Positions 21,997-34,408 of a stretch of DNA of 64,000 nucleotides are shown one piece after another. Position numbers and translations under genes: made by a program. The stretch spans positions 62,001 to 126,000 of the forward strand of contig QRFJ01001904.1 of assembly GCA_006176705.1 (NCBI GenBank). Direction: 5' to 3'. Origin of the DNA: Cocos nucifera (lineage: Eukaryota; Streptophyta; Magnoliopsida; Arecales; Arecaceae). The first letter of the stretch is position 1, and every line of letters begins with the position of its first letter. The notes beneath the pieces are model-generated. The model saw only the letters and a program-made list of their open reading frames with translations. It searched no databases and had not been told where the DNA came from.

Positions 21997-22918
21997 TTGG
22001 ACGTTCAGGATGACATCATGGAAGAACGAGGAGAACCCATGGAAGATCTTGTCTTAGTCCCTCTGGATGATGGAAATGAAGATCCAACAGTACAGATCGG
22101 CTCTAATTTGAGAGAGGGGATACGAGAGCAGCTCATCAAGTTTCTACAAGGAAATGCAGATGTTTTCATTTGGGTCCCTGCTAACATACTAGGGATTGAT
22201 GTTGAAGTTATGGAGCATCGACTGGCTGTTGATCCTAAATATCGGCTAGTGAAAGAAAAGATGCGCAGCCATACCCTAGAGAGATAGAAGGCTAATACAG
22301 AAGAAGTTCATAAGCTTCTTAAGACTGGATTCATTCAAAAAGTCTTCTATCCCCACTGGATTTCTAATGTGATCCTCTTCAAAAAAGTGAATGGCAAATG
22401 GAGGATGTGCATAGACTTCAAGAAGTTGAACAAGGCCTGTCCAAAAGATAGTTATCCCTTATCTAGAATTGATCAACTGGTGGACACAACTTCGGGCTAT
22501 GAGCTCCTCACCTTCATGGATGCCTTTTCCGGCTACAACCAAATTTGGATGGCACCAGAGGATGAGGAGAAAATTGCTTTTATTACTAACAATGGACTCT
22601 ATTTTTATAGGGTTATACCTTTTGGGCTTAAAAATGTAGGAGCGACATATCAGCACTTGGTCAATAAGATCTTCAAGGAGTAGATCGATTACAACATGGA
22701 GGTATATGTAGACGATATGCTTGTCAAAAGCCGAGCTTCAATAGATCATATAGCCGACCTCAAGGAAACCTTCTGTGCCTTTCGAAGATGTAAAATAAAG
22801 TTGAACCCGATCAAGTGCGCCTTTGGTGTGACTTCGGAAAGGTTCTTAGGGTTCATGGTTTCGAGATGCAGGATTGAAGCAAATCCAGAGAAAATTTAGG
22901 AGATGACTGCTCCAAAAT
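21997..22918 (+). pseudogene. gypsy reverse transcriptase, stop-ridden
   Basis: Readable blocks in one frame include EQLIKFLQGNADVFIW, NGKWRMCIDFKKLNKACPKD, LLTFMDAFSGYNQI (catalytic Asp) and VYVDDMLVKS (YVDD), followed by KCAFGVTSERFLGFMV. Stops at LER-stop, FKE-stop and EKI-stop are all TAG where related proteins usually have Gln (CAG), consistent with deamination of methylated CHG sites. The frame itself is well preserved, so damage is mainly by transitions. Confidence 0.9.
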
Positions 22919-23461
22919 TGATAAAGAAAGTTCAGTGCCTAGCAAGAAAGGTGGAGGCCCTTAATCACTTTGTATCAAGATTGGTGGAGTGATGTATGCC
23001 CTTCTTCCGAGTTCTCAAAAAACCAAAGAACTTCTACTGGAACACTGAATGTCAACAAGCATTTGCAAAACTTAAAAAACTATCTTGGCTCACCTCCCCT
23101 ATTGGCCAAGCTCGAACCTAGAAAAGAACTATTTCTGTACTTGGTGGTCTCCCCAGCGGTCCTTGCAGCAGTTCTAATCAAAAAAGAAGTGAAAGTACAG
23201 CGATCGATCCACTACGTAAGTCGAGTCTTGAGGGACATCGAAATCAGGTACACTAAGTTAGAAAAACTAACTTATGGTCTACTGATTATAACTCAAAAAC
23301 TTCGATCTTATTTTCAGGGGCACACCATAACTCTCCTTACTGATCAACGAATCAAGGTAGTTTTTCACCGAATAGATACCTCCAAAAAAATCACAAAATG
23401 GACAATTGAACTCACAGAGTTTGACATTAATTTTCAACCTCGACCGTCAATCAAAGCTTAA
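22919..23461 (+). pseudogene. gypsy first RNase H
   Basis: The open part 22970-23461 contains the connection region and RNase H: LYLVVSPAVLAAVLIKKE, SIHYVSRVLRDIEIRYTKLEKL and ITLLTDQRIKVVFHR. It ends ELTEFDINFQPRPSIKA plus stop. The family order after RT supports the assignment. Confidence 0.85.
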
Positions 23462-24049
23462 ATACTGGCAGATTTCATAGTGGAATGCACTATCCTGGAT
23501 GAGGCTAAACTTGAATAGAATGAAGTTGGCATTCCATGGTTACAGCCGAGCTCCTCTAAAGAAAAGGCCGACCTCCTTGAAGGCTTTTGGGCCCTGTATC
23601 TAGATGACTCATCCAATGCTTCAAGTGCAGGCATTGGATTGATCCTGACGAATCTAGAGAGAGTCATCACTGAATATGCACTATGCTTTGAATTTCTTGC
23701 AATAAATAATGGGGCCTAATATGAAGCTCTAATAGCTGGATTAAGGATAGCTAAGAAAGTGGAAGCAGACTGGCACCAAGTATATAGTGATTTCCTACTG
23801 ATAGTCGGACTAGTTAGTGATAGTTATGAAGTTTGGGAGAAGAGTATGATAAAGTATCTTAAGAAAGTAAAGAATTTGACTTTGGTCTTCAAAAGTTTCA
23901 CCATCCGATAGATTTTGAGAGTAGAAAATACTAGAGCCAACCTTCTCTCTAAATTGGCTACACTGGCTCCAGCTGAAATGCCTTAGGAAGTGTTCGTCGA
24001 GGTATTGAAATGCCCGAGCTCGAAAGAACTATAGTCTATGATGCAGGTT
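23462..24049 (+). pseudogene. gypsy second (archaeal-type) RNase H-like region
   Basis: LYLDDSSNASSAGIGLIL, followed by YEALIAGLRIAKKV and the far block ENTRANLLSKLATLA, fits the extra RNase H of Tat elements. The conserved Glu before YEAL is a TAA stop here. Other TAG stops replace residues at about 23911, 23982 and 24033. The domain cannot be functional. Confidence 0.8.
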
Positions 24050-24631
24050 GAGCATGAGACGAGCTAGATTGACCCACTAGTCACCTACCTTCAAGATGGA
24101 GTTCTACCTCATGACCTAAAAAAAGCTCAAAAATTAAGAAATCAAACCTCCCAGTATGTTCTCTACGAAGGCAAGTTATATAAAAGGTCCTATTCACTAC
24201 CACTCTTAAAATAACTCTGACCTTCTGAAGTCGACTTTGTATTATGAAAAGTGTATGAAGGAATCTGCGGAGGTCATCTGGAGGCTAGGTTCTTATCTCA
24301 TAAACTGCTTCGATTTGGCTATTATTGACCGACAATGTACTATGACTCGATAGAGTATGTCAAAAAATGCGATCGTTGTCAAAGAAATGCAAGTATACAA
24401 AGACAACCGATCTTTGAGCTTACACCCTTGAGTGCCCCTTGGTCATTTGTATAATGGGGGATGGACATACTTGGGCCCTTTTTCATGGCATCCAGACAAC
24501 GAAAATTCCTACAAGTGATGATTGATTACTTCACGAAGTGGGTCGAAGTGGAATCTTTGGCCAAAATCACTAAGGCAAAAGTATAGGACTTCATTTGAAA
24601 GTCCATTGTTTGTAGATTTGGCCTACCTCGA
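24050..24631 (+). pseudogene. gypsy integrase, truncated
   Basis: The zinc-binding region is visible (GICGGH, CDRCQ) but the first His appears as Tyr (KVYEG). The core starts WGMDILGPF (first Asp) and has MIDYFTKWVE. Trp codons have become TGA twice (GYY-stop-PTM and DFI-stop-KS). The frame ends at VCRFGLPR, where A3 begins. The second Asp and the Glu of the catalytic triad are therefore missing. Confidence 0.85.
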
Positions 24632-26986
24632 TGAAGGAAAAAAACTATTTCTCGGATCAGGTTCGTTCAAATCTGATTTGACCATGAGAAATATTTTAAA
24701 AAATTTTTCCTTAGATCTAAATCAGATCTGAAAGTTTGTTCAAATCTGATTTGACCACGAGAAATATTTAAAAAAAATTTCCCTTAGATTTAAATCAAAT
24801 CTGATACTTTTTAGATCTGATTTGATGAATCTAATAAAATAAATTAAATTAAATTAAATTAAATTAAATTTATACCTTATTCTTGGGTAATCTTATTATC
24901 CTATGATGATCCTGCTAATTTCCTGAGGTTTTAGATGTAACCACACAATCGCCTGGCCTCTACCGATATCCACTCGGATAGGATTTGGATATCTTCTTCT
25001 TCTCAATCTTTTCTTCAAAGATCAAATCTGGATCTGATCTTGAAGGTCTTCAAAACAACTTTTGAAGATCCGATGTCGTCTCTTGCAGCAGGACTACCTT
25101 CTTCCTTTCTTGTCACCTTTCTCTTGCTTGGATCGCACCAAACTGAAGCTCAAAGCCCCTCGGGCGTGGAGAGGAGCGAGAGCATCAGAGGTAGGTATGG
25201 AGGAGAGAGGGAGATGGCTATGTAGCATGGGCAAGGGGAGAACCTATCTAAACCTAGGTGCAGACAGGATTTATATAGACCCTACTACGCCATTCAGTGC
25301 CACATCATCCCGACCAATCACGTCTCTTCGTGCAATCAGATCTAAATCTGATTGGTGTGATGACATCACTTGATTCAATCAGATGAGAGCCCCTCTCCAA
25401 CATCCTTAGGTGGCACCAAGACTGGTCAAACTAGAGTCTTAAGCGCCACCTAAGTTTATTCCATGAAGCAACCTAGGGTCCCATCTGTATGGGACTCCAG
25501 GCATCATTATCCTTGGGCGCACGCCTTCCAAGGCATGTGCCCCCTTCTTCCTCTTTCTAGTAGGGGGATAAACTCCCATCTGCTCTACTATGGGTGCATG
25601 ATACATGGGCATATGTCTAAGTGTCAAAGGTCAACGTTTGACCAAAGTCAAAAGACAAGAATTAGCAGGTGATGAAAAATGGTAGGTGTTGTCTCAAATT
25701 TATCTTATAAATTAAGACAATCCTTTTCTGACCTGGACAAGCTCTAGTCAAACCATGTAAAGGTACCTGAGTGAGTCCAAACATATTTGGCTCAGTCAAG
25801 ACAATATTTAATGATTGTTGAAGGAAAACTTTAGGCTCAATTGTGTGTTAGCATGATTTCCTTAAACCTAATTGAATCTAATTCAAATCAATTGAACTGG
25901 GTTAGTCTAATTGATGATATCCAAATCCGAACCCTTGTTTGTGTGATTTAGTTAGGTTCAATTCTATATGGTAATGAGATATGTCGCGATCTCTATCATT
26001 GACATCACTGAAATACTTTTCAATGGATCAAAACTTTTCTGATTCAGACAACTAGAATGATTGATCATCCAAATCATTCTAATTGCTCGCAAAATCTATC
26101 AGTGACACCTAGCAGTATATGGTGGCAACCCATCAAAACTGAAAACTAACCTCTCGGTGTAGTTACATACGTGATTAAGTTCTTCTATTTTGAGCTCTGA
26201 TCGGTTTAGGGTTAAGGTGAACTCGTCAAACCTTAATTTTTGTTATATAAATTAATCATTCGATTCAAGTCCGATGTAAAAACCTTAATAGAAACTCTTT
26301 CTATCATTTCACTCTGCCATGGCCATGGGCTTATGAACTTGATTCTCATGATCATCATAGGGCTGCTCCTCATCTACCGAGGTAGATAGATTCCCTCTTA
26401 GTGCAATCCAGTTTCTACAATGAACATGCTATAGCCAACATACACCTCAGGATTTTAGATGGCTAAGAGACCGAGTCATGGTATAGTCAAACTATAACAC
26501 CCTCAAGGTGAGCTGTCGATGCACCTCAGATCAAAGAACCAGACACACCACTGCAACTTTGAGCCAGTCATCGACGAGAAGGTAGACTTCCTTATGATTG
26601 CTCGAAGTGGTCACGCTTAGGACCCTCATTCTCTAACGAGTATCTGTACTCTCACTCCTAGTGTCTCTATACCGTAGACTCAAGACTCATCTACTATAAA
26701 GAAATGATTGTACACCAACCTTTCGGATCAATCACCATCCTCATGATGATCTTACGATCGAAAGCATTTTATGAGCTAATAATAAAAATTCATGTCTTAA
26801 ATTTTCAACTCTAGAAAATAAGAATTATCATTGCCATTAACTCGAGAAATGTATCACAGATACTAAATACACATTGTGATAGAAAATAATCCATTTTATT
26901 ATTTATAGTTAAAATTATAATTTTGCCCTTAGAAGTGTATAACAAGTGTCCGTCAATTCTGGCTTCTAGGGCACACATATCTAACA
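24632..26986 (-). repeat. A3 3' LTR (2355 bp)
   Basis: On the + strand it runs from TGAAGG to CTAACA, the inverse of the family LTR ends. The palindrome near 25468-25498 is present with mismatches in the left arm. The TATA box reads TTTATATA at 25270-25277. It abuts the broken gypsy integrase on its left. Confidence 0.92.
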
Positions 26987-27000
26987 AACTCCCACTTAAC

Positions 27001-27462
27001 CTAAAGCCAATTGGCTATAAATCTAAGTCTCATCTTCTTAAGGTGGGCTTCGATCTTCTGCTGGCCCAATGACTTTGTGAGTGGATCTACCACATTATTT
27101 GCAAAGTTGACTCTCTTGACCTCGACGTAACTTTTCTCCAGGTAATTACGGATGAGGTGGTATCGCTGCTCGATGTGCTTGGATTTTTGGTGAGACCTTG
27201 ACTCCTTAGCAAGAGCTATGGCATCATTGTTATCCCAGTATAGAGGAATGGCATCTGATGGCATCACTCTAATTTCTTTGGCAAACTTCTTATACCAGAA
27301 TGCCTCCTTTGTAGCTTCTGATGCTGTGATGTACTTTGCTTCCATGGTAGAATCTGCTATCACTGTCTGCTTAAAATTCTTCCAACTAACAGCACCACCA
27401 TTACACACAAATAGACTCTCAGATGTCGACTTTTGATCATCTACATTGATCATAAAATTCAA
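27001..27462 (-). pseudogene. A3 RNase H
   Basis: This 153-codon frame covers SWKNFKQTVIADSTMEAKYIT to FIANWL plus stop. The usual EAEY block reads EAKY and the YCDNNG block reads YWDNND, so two conserved motif positions are changed and the enzyme is likely dead. It is separated from RT by a TAG at 27475-27477. Confidence 0.87.
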
Positions 27463-27474
27463 GTCTGTATACCC

Positions 27475-28302
27475 CTAGACTTGGAGTTCTCCATTACCAA
27501 AAACCAACAACATATCCTTAGTTCTTCTTAAGTACTTAAGGATATATTTCACAAAAGTCCAGTGTTCTTCACCTAGATTCGACCGATATCTACTCGTGAC
27601 ACTCACAGCATGGGCTATATCAGGACGTATACATAACATGGCATACATGGGGCTCCCTATTACTGAAGCATAAGGGATCTTGCTCATGCGTTCTATCTCC
27701 TCAGGTGTGCTAGGGCACATCTTCTTGAAGAGGTGAATGCCATGTCTGAAGGGTACTAATCCCCTCTTAGAGTTCTCCATACTAAACCTCTTTAGCACTT
27801 CCTCTATATACATCTTCTGTGAAAGTCCTAGCATCCTATTCACCCGATCTTTATAGACCTTAATTTCTAGAATAAAGGATGCTTCTCCTAGGTCTTTCGT
27901 GGAGAATTCTTTGGATAACCATAATTTAACTATGGTCAATATGGAAATATTATTTTCAATAAGGAGGATATCATCCACGTACCATATGAGGAAGATAATA
28001 GCACTCCCATTGACCTTTTTCAAGACACATGGTCCCTCCTCATTCTTGATGAAATTAAACAATTTGATCACATCATTGAAACGAGTATTCCAGCTCCGAG
28101 ATGCTTGCTTAAGTCCATATATAGATCTTTGCAGCTTGCATACCTTATGATCAGCATCATTAAATGTAAAATCTAGCGGCTGTTCCATATAGATATCTTC
28201 CTCAAGGTATTCATTTAAGAATGCCATTTTCACATCCATTTGCCATATTTCATAATCGAAATAGGCTACAATAGCAAGCAATGTGTGAATGGATTTTAGC
28301 AT
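27475..28302 (-). pseudogene. A3 reverse transcriptase, long open part
   Basis: This 275-codon frame begins MLKSIHTLLAIVAYFDYEIW, with the first catalytic Asp at residue 23 (QMDVK) and YVDD at 108-111. It runs through the thumb and connection to FGNGELQV, then hits TAG. The N-terminal RT region upstream (28303-28800) is readable in pieces but carries stops. Confidence 0.88.
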
Positions 28303-29788
28303 AGCTACTGGCGAAAAGGTATCCCGATAGTCAATGCCTTCGCGTTGACTTTACCCTTTTGCCACTAATTTAGCTTTGAATGACTCTACATTCTCATCTA
28401 CACCAATCTTTCTCTTGTAGATCCATTTATACCCAATAGGTACTATACCTTCTGATGGATCTACCAAGGTTCAGACTTGATTTGAGTCCATCGAGTCAAT
28501 TTCTGACTTCATTATCTCTAACCATTTTTCGGAGTCGATATCCGATATCACCTCATCATAGGTTTTGGGATCATCACCATGAACCCCATTACCTAACGAG
28601 GAACATTTTCTCTACTTCCTCTGAAATAGTACCTAAGTACCTCTTAGGAGAATGGGAAATCCTTTCCAATCTATGAGGTGGAGGAGGTAGTGATTGTATT
28701 GGCTCAATCTGATTTGGTTCCATTTGGTCATTAGCTCGTTGCTCTTGTGAGACTTTTTCCTCGAGCTTTATTTGCTTTTCAATGTCCTTATCTTGAATAA
28801 ACTATTTTTCAAGAAAGATGGCATATCGACTCATAATCACATTGTGATCTTCTAGAATATAGAAATAATATCCTAATGATTCTTTAGGATATCCTATAAA
28901 TTAAGCTCTAAAAGATCTATAGTCTAACTTATCCACTTGTTGTCTTTTGACATGAGTCGGATAATCCCAAATTCTGAGATGACTCAGACTTGGTTTTTTA
29001 TCATGCCATATCTCATACGGTGTGGTAGGAACAATTTTAGAAGGAACCCTATTCAGTAAGTATATTGCAGTTAATAGACTGTGTCCCTAAAGAAAATCAA
29101 AAAGGTCTGTGAAGCTCATCATAGATTGGACCATATTTAATAGGATCCAGTTCCTCCATTCTAAAATTTCATTGAGTAGGTGTTCCAGGTAGAGTCCATT
29201 AAGAGACTATGCCATTTTTCTTGAGATAGTCCAGGAATTTTTGACTAAGATATTCACCTCCTCGATCTAATCAAAGAACCTTAATGAATTTTTTAGTTTG
29301 CTTTTCTACTTCATGTCTGAATTCTTTGAACTTTTCAAAAGCTTCAGACTTGTGTCTCATAAGATACACATACCCATACCGAGATAAATCATCGATAAAA
29401 GTTATGAAGTAGACAAAGTTGCCTCTAGCCGCCACATCAAATGGGCCGCACAGATCAATGTGTACTAGGGCAAAAAGATTCGTGGCCCTTTCCCTATGTC
29501 CTATAAAAGGAAGCTTAGTCATTTTGTCATGAAGACAAGATTCATAAATTAGATTTTGTTAACCTTATCTTCTGCTATATGACCTAGTCTTAGGTGCCAT
29601 AGATACCTATCATTTGGACTATCTCTAGGTCATTTTGATTTTATGGCATTCATATTTTGCTCGATATTAAAAATAGATACGTCAATATGTAATTGGTAAA
29701 GACTGTTAATAAAGAAACTACTTGCAATTTTATTTCTTTCATAAAGAATGTTACAATGGTCCTTAGGAAAACTAATTACATAGCCTTC
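28303..29788 (-). pseudogene. A3 integrase and linker, degenerate
   Basis: The shared TAG is present as CTA at 28802-28804. The longest open part, 29271-29522, encodes the first half of the core (HIDLCGPFD, FVYFITFIDDLSRYGYVY). It ends at a TGA just before the second catalytic block, which reads LDRGGEY instead of SDRGGEY. The zinc-finger region and C-terminal part are broken by stops and indels. Confidence 0.85.
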
Positions 29789-30234
29789 TTATGCTAAACA
29801 TGAAATAGAAATCAAATTCCTGCTTGCTGCAGGCACAAAATAATAATCCTTCAATACTAAGTCTAAACCAGATGGTAGTCGAAGAGGGTATGTTCCCAGG
29901 GCCATAGCAGCAACTCTTGCTCCATTTTTGATGTGTAGGATCATCTCACCATCCCTCAGCCTCCTGCTATCCTTAAGACCTTGCATAGAAGTGCATAAAT
30001 GAGCACTAGAACCAAAGTGAACCACCCAACTGGATGTAGAAGAAACCATAAGGTTGGACTCAATAACGAACATACCTCCAAAAGGACCTGCCTCCTTCTT
30101 ATTCTTCAGGGTGGCCAGGTAAGTAGGGCACCCAATTGGATGCAGAAGAAACCATAAGGTTAGACTCAATAACGAACATACCTCCAGAAGGACCTGCGTC
30201 CTTTTTATTCTTTAGGGTGGCCAGGTAAGTAGGG
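29789..30234 (-). pseudogene. A3 protease and knuckle border with 106-bp duplication
   Basis: The protease active site reads VHFGSSAHLC, so the catalytic Asp of LDSG is His and the Ser is Phe. The region 30023-30234 holds two direct copies, 106 bp apart, of the segment coding for CPTYLATLKNKKEAGP to SSASSW. Since 106 is not a multiple of three, the duplication also shifts the frame. Confidence 0.85.
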
Positions 30235-31019
30235 CAGTTCTGCTTTCAGTGGTCATTAGTGTTGCAATAAAAATACTTTTCTTTGTCAGCGACTTTCTTC
30301 TTCAGCTCTGCCTTTTTTTCTTTCCTCCTTCTATCTTTTGCCTTTTCACAGACTTCTTCTTCTTTCAAAAAGACTTTCTTTTGGAAGAAGTCCATTCCAT
30401 AGTAAGCACTGAGCCTTTAGAATCTTTCATAGAAAGCTCAGCAGTAACCAGCATATTCATAAGCTCGGCTAGAAAATTTTGAAGTTCATGCATATGGTAG
30501 TTCATGATGAAACTGCCCATATGCATCAGTCAAGGATTGTAGAATTATTTCATTCTATAGATCCAGGTCCAACTTCAGACTAAGCTTCTCATGCTCTTCC
30601 AAATCTTTGATCATCATCAGATAATGATCTTGGATTGATTGCCCATCATACATTTTAGTCTTGAATAGTCATTTAGTGACTTGATACTTGGCTGCGTGAC
30701 TCTGTTCACCAAACATCTCTTGTAGATGAGCCAACATTTTGCAGACAGTCTTGATATCTTAAAGTTGGCACTGAAGCTCATCAGACATCAAGCTCAATAT
30801 GTAATATCTGATCTTGTTATCTTCGTCTATCCACTTATCAAGAGATGCTCTCTATTCAGTGGATGGATGAGCTGGTAAGGTGAAAGGATTCTGATCCAAT
30901 ACATGAGTTAACTTCTCAAAACCCAAAATGATTTTAAAGTTCTAAAGTCAATCCTTGTAATTGGGTCTAATCAGTCTATGGGTGTCCAGGATACATGCTA
31001 GTGGGCTAGACACAGACAT
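30235..31019 (-). pseudogene. A3 gag remnant
   Basis: The start ATG is at 31017-31019 (MSVSSPLA). The shared stop is present as TCA at 30669-30671, in the context TGA CTA TTC. Other private stops occur and the knuckle has lost its first Cys-x2-Cys spacing through substitutions. The Lys-rich region is still recognisable. Confidence 0.82.
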
Positions 31020-31512
31020 TTTTTTGTAGAGAGTCAAAATTTCTAGTTAGATATTATAATTAAGACTTGATCAATTTGTTTAGGAGTTTTATTTTTAAAT
31101 AAATTAGCTCCCACTATTTTCTCAGATCCATACACTTTCTCTATAGAGATGTGAAAATCTCCACGATTAATGATTTCTAGTGGGTGGTGCAATCCCACCA
31201 ACTGATTCATCACCTCACCTAATAGTTATTGGTGATGGGTTAGCCAATGAGTGAACAACTCTTGTTCAATGATTCTCTAATCATGGTGCACCTAAACTTG
31301 GTCTCTAATTCTTGAATCTCACCACGCCCAAAATATTGATCCACTTCTTAGTTAAGTTAGACCCATCATTTGCACAGATTGGATTTTTAATTGAGTCTCT
31401 CATCATATCTAAAATATTGAGTCCAATCCATCCTCTAGCCCGTAGCATCCAATGCCTAATAGACATAGTTGCATCTTTTCGGTGCAACTAAACCACTATA
31501 ACCAGTCGAGAA
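31020..31512 (-). other. A3 leader, part next to gag
   Basis: This is the non-coding leader up to the A4 insertion. It contains an open frame at 31305-31487 (HRKDATMSIRHWMLRARGW) matching the small leader frame of A1 at 3885-4181. No known domain is seen. Confidence 0.6.
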
Positions 31513-31517
31513 CAATC

Positions 31518-33782
31518 TGAAGGAAAATCCTGATTTCCCTGTCCAGATTCACTCAGATCTAATCAGATCAAGAGATATATTTCAAAAATTTTCTCTTTGA
31601 TCTGCATCAAATCTGGGATGTTTCAGATCTGATTCTTATTATTTTAATAAATAAAATAAATAAGTATAAATTAAATCAAATTTAATTTACCTAATTTGGG
31701 TAATTCTATTACCCTGTTGATGATCCTGTATGCAGCGGAAGGTTCTGGATCTAGCCACGTAAGCGCCTGGCCTCTACCAGTATCCACTCAGGCTGGATCT
31801 GGAGATCCTCTTCTTCTCTATCACGTCTCCAAAAATTAGATCTGGATCTGATCTGGAGGATCTTCAAAACTCCTTTTGAAGATCAGCAGTCGTCCTTTGC
31901 AGCAGCGCAGCCTTCTTGCTTTTGATCACCTTTCTCTTGCTTGAATCACACCAGCAAAAATCCAAAACTCCTTTTGGACGTGGAGAGCAAGGGGAGAAGG
32001 TGGTTTGGCATGAAGAAGGAGGGGAGAGACAGCCTTGGGGCACATAGAAACTCTTAGCTTCAATCTCATGTTACAATTTGAGTTGGGTATAGGGTCTTAT
32101 TTATAGACTAGCTGTGATCCAACTCCTCTTCTTCCCAACCAATCACAACCCTTTATGAAATCAGATCTAAATTTGATTGGTGGGAATAGAGTCCCCTGGA
32201 TTCCTCCTTAGAGGGCGCCTATGACCAGTCAAAGTTGGTTCTTAGAAGAACTCTAATTGAAATCCAAAAAGGAGATGGAGTCCTTGTCCAACAACGACTC
32301 CTAGGCGCCTCCAACTTGGGCACATGCCTAGGGTGGCATGCACCCTTCTCCTTGTCAGGTTCTGGCAGGGGGACAGGCCCTCACCAACTCTCCAATAGGT
32401 GCATAACATGTGGTCAAAAGTCAAAGTGTCAATGGTCAATGTTTGACCAGTCAAAGGTAGACTTTTGACCAAAGTCAAAGAACAAGAAATGGCAGGTGAC
32501 CAAAACTGGCAGGTAATGTCTTACAAAATAAGACAACCTTTTCTGACTTGGACATCCTCCAGTCGGACCATATGAAGGCCTCTGATTGAGCACAAACTCC
32601 TTTGGCTCAGATAGGACAACTTATTTATGATAGCAAAAGAAGAACGTTAGGTTCAATCGAGTGCTAGCACTATTTCCTTGAACCTAATTGAATCTCATTC
32701 AGATCAATTGAACTAGATCAGTTCAATTGATGATCACCAGATTCAAACCCTTGTTTGTGTGATCCAGTTAGGTTCAGTTCTATATGGTAATGGGATATGC
32801 CATGATCTCTATCATCGACATCATCGAACTCCTTTCGATGGATCAGAACTCTTCTGATTCGAACAGCTAGAATGATCGATCATCTAAATCATTTAATTGC
32901 TCCCAAAATCCATCAGTGACACCTAGCAGTATATGTGGCAACCATCAGAGCTAAATGCGAACCTCTTGGGTAGCTACCTGTGTGATTCAGTTATTCTATC
33001 CTGAGCCCCGATCATGATTAGGTTAAGGTAAACTCGTCAACCCTAGTTTCTGTCATATGATGTAATCATTCGATTCGAGTCCAATGTGAAAATCTAAATA
33101 GAAACTCTTTTATTTATTCACTTCGCCATGCCATGGGCTTCTGACTTGATTCTCATGATTATCATAGGACACTCTCTACCACCGAGGTAGATAGATTCCA
33201 TCTTGATGCCATCCAGTTCCTATATGAACATGCTATAGCCAACATACACCTCAGGGTTCCATATGGCTAGGAGACCGAGTAGTGGTGTAGTCCAACTATA
33301 ACACCCTTAAGGTGAACTGTCGATGCACCTCAGGTCAAAGAACCAGACACATACAGCAGCATCGAGTCAGTCATTGACGAGAAGGTAGACTCCTAATGAC
33401 TACTCGAGGTGGTCACGCTCAGTGCCTCATTCTCTAACGAGTACTTATCTCGCGCCGATGTCGTCCCAACCGTAGACTCAAGACTATCTACTAAAGAAAG
33501 CGATTATACACCAACCTTTCGGATCAATCACCATCCTCGTGATGATCCTATGGTCAAGAGCAATTTATGAGTTAATAATGATTATTCATGTCTTAAATTT
33601 TCAACTCTTGAAAATATGAATTATCATTGCCATTAACTCAAAAGATGTATCACAGACACTGAATACACATATGTGATAGAAAATAACCCATTTATTGATT
33701 TTAGTCAAAATTACAATTTTGCCCCTAGAAGTGTATTACAAGTGTCAGCCAATTCTGACTTCTAGGGAACATATATCTAACA
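31518..33782 (-). repeat. A4 3' LTR (2265 bp)
   Basis: It runs from TGAAGG to CTAACA on the + strand. It has the W-box cluster at 32413-32478, the palindrome at 32277-32301 with one mismatch, and a TATA box at 32098-32105 (TATTTATA). From about 32890 to 33500 it has many one-base deletions relative to the 5' LTR, in contrast to the rest of the element. Confidence 0.93.
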
Positions 33783-33796
33783 ATCTTTCACTTATC
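33783..33796 (-). other. A4 polypurine tract
   Basis: Read on the minus strand this is GATAAGTGAAAGAT, a slightly weakened form of the A2 tract GACAAGTGGGAGAT. Confidence 0.7.
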
Positions 33797-34408
33797 CTAA
33801 AGCCAATTGGCTACAAGTCTAAGTTCCATCTTCTCAAGGTGGGCTTCGAACTTCTACTGGCCCAACGGCTTTGTAAGTGGGTCTGCCACATTATCTGCGG
33901 AGTCGACTCTCTTGACGTCGACGTAACCGTTCTTGAGGTAATCGCGGATGAGGTGGTATCGCCGCTCAATATGCTTGGATTTTTGGTGAGACCTCGGCTC
34001 CTTAGCAAGGGCTATGGCGCCATTGTTGTCGCAGTATAGAGGAATGGCATCTAATGGCATTACTCCAATTTCTACAGCAAACTTCTTATACCAGAATGCT
34101 TCCTTCACAGCCTCTAATGCAGCGATATATTCTGCTTCCATGGTGGAATCTGCTATCACGATTTGCTTGGAACTCTTCCAGCTGACAGCACCACCATTGC
34201 ATATAAACAAACTGCCAGATGTCGACTTTCGATCATCTATATTAGACATGAAATCTGAGTCTGTGTATCCTTGGACTTGGAGTTCTCCATTACCAAAGAC
34301 CAACATTATATCCTTAGTTCTTCTCAAGTACTTAAGGATACATTTCACAGAAGTCCAGTGTTCTTCAACTAGATTTGACTGATATTTGCTTGTGACACTC
34401 ACGAGCAT
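33797..34408 (-). pseudogene. A4 RNase H
   Basis: The open part 33854-34408 (184 codons) gives YTDSDF (Asp near residue 50), EAEYIA (91-96), YCDNNG (125-130) and SADNVADPLTKPLGQ. It ends at a TAG (33851-33853) that stands where A2 has CAG (Gln). About 18 codons then remain to the family stop at 33797-33799. A one-base insertion near 34403 separates it from RT. Confidence 0.88.

Larger units (their letters stand above)
21951..24631 (+). mobile_element. Ty3/gypsy Tat-type element, internal fragment
   Basis: Only the pol region is present. The left end meets A2's TSD at 21946-21950, and I cannot follow Gag or protease on the other side of A2. The right end is cut where A3 inserted, in the middle of integrase after the block VCRFGLPR. 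The sequence PKDSYPLSRIDQLVDTTSGY and the presence of a second RNase H-like region between RT-RH and integrase are typical of the plant Tat lineage. The reading frame has more than ten stops. Confidence 0.88.

Noticed and set aside
24840..24870. AAATT repeats as a microsatellite of interest
   Set aside because: This is a short AT-rich tract found near the end of all LTRs of the older subfamily and needs no separate explanation.
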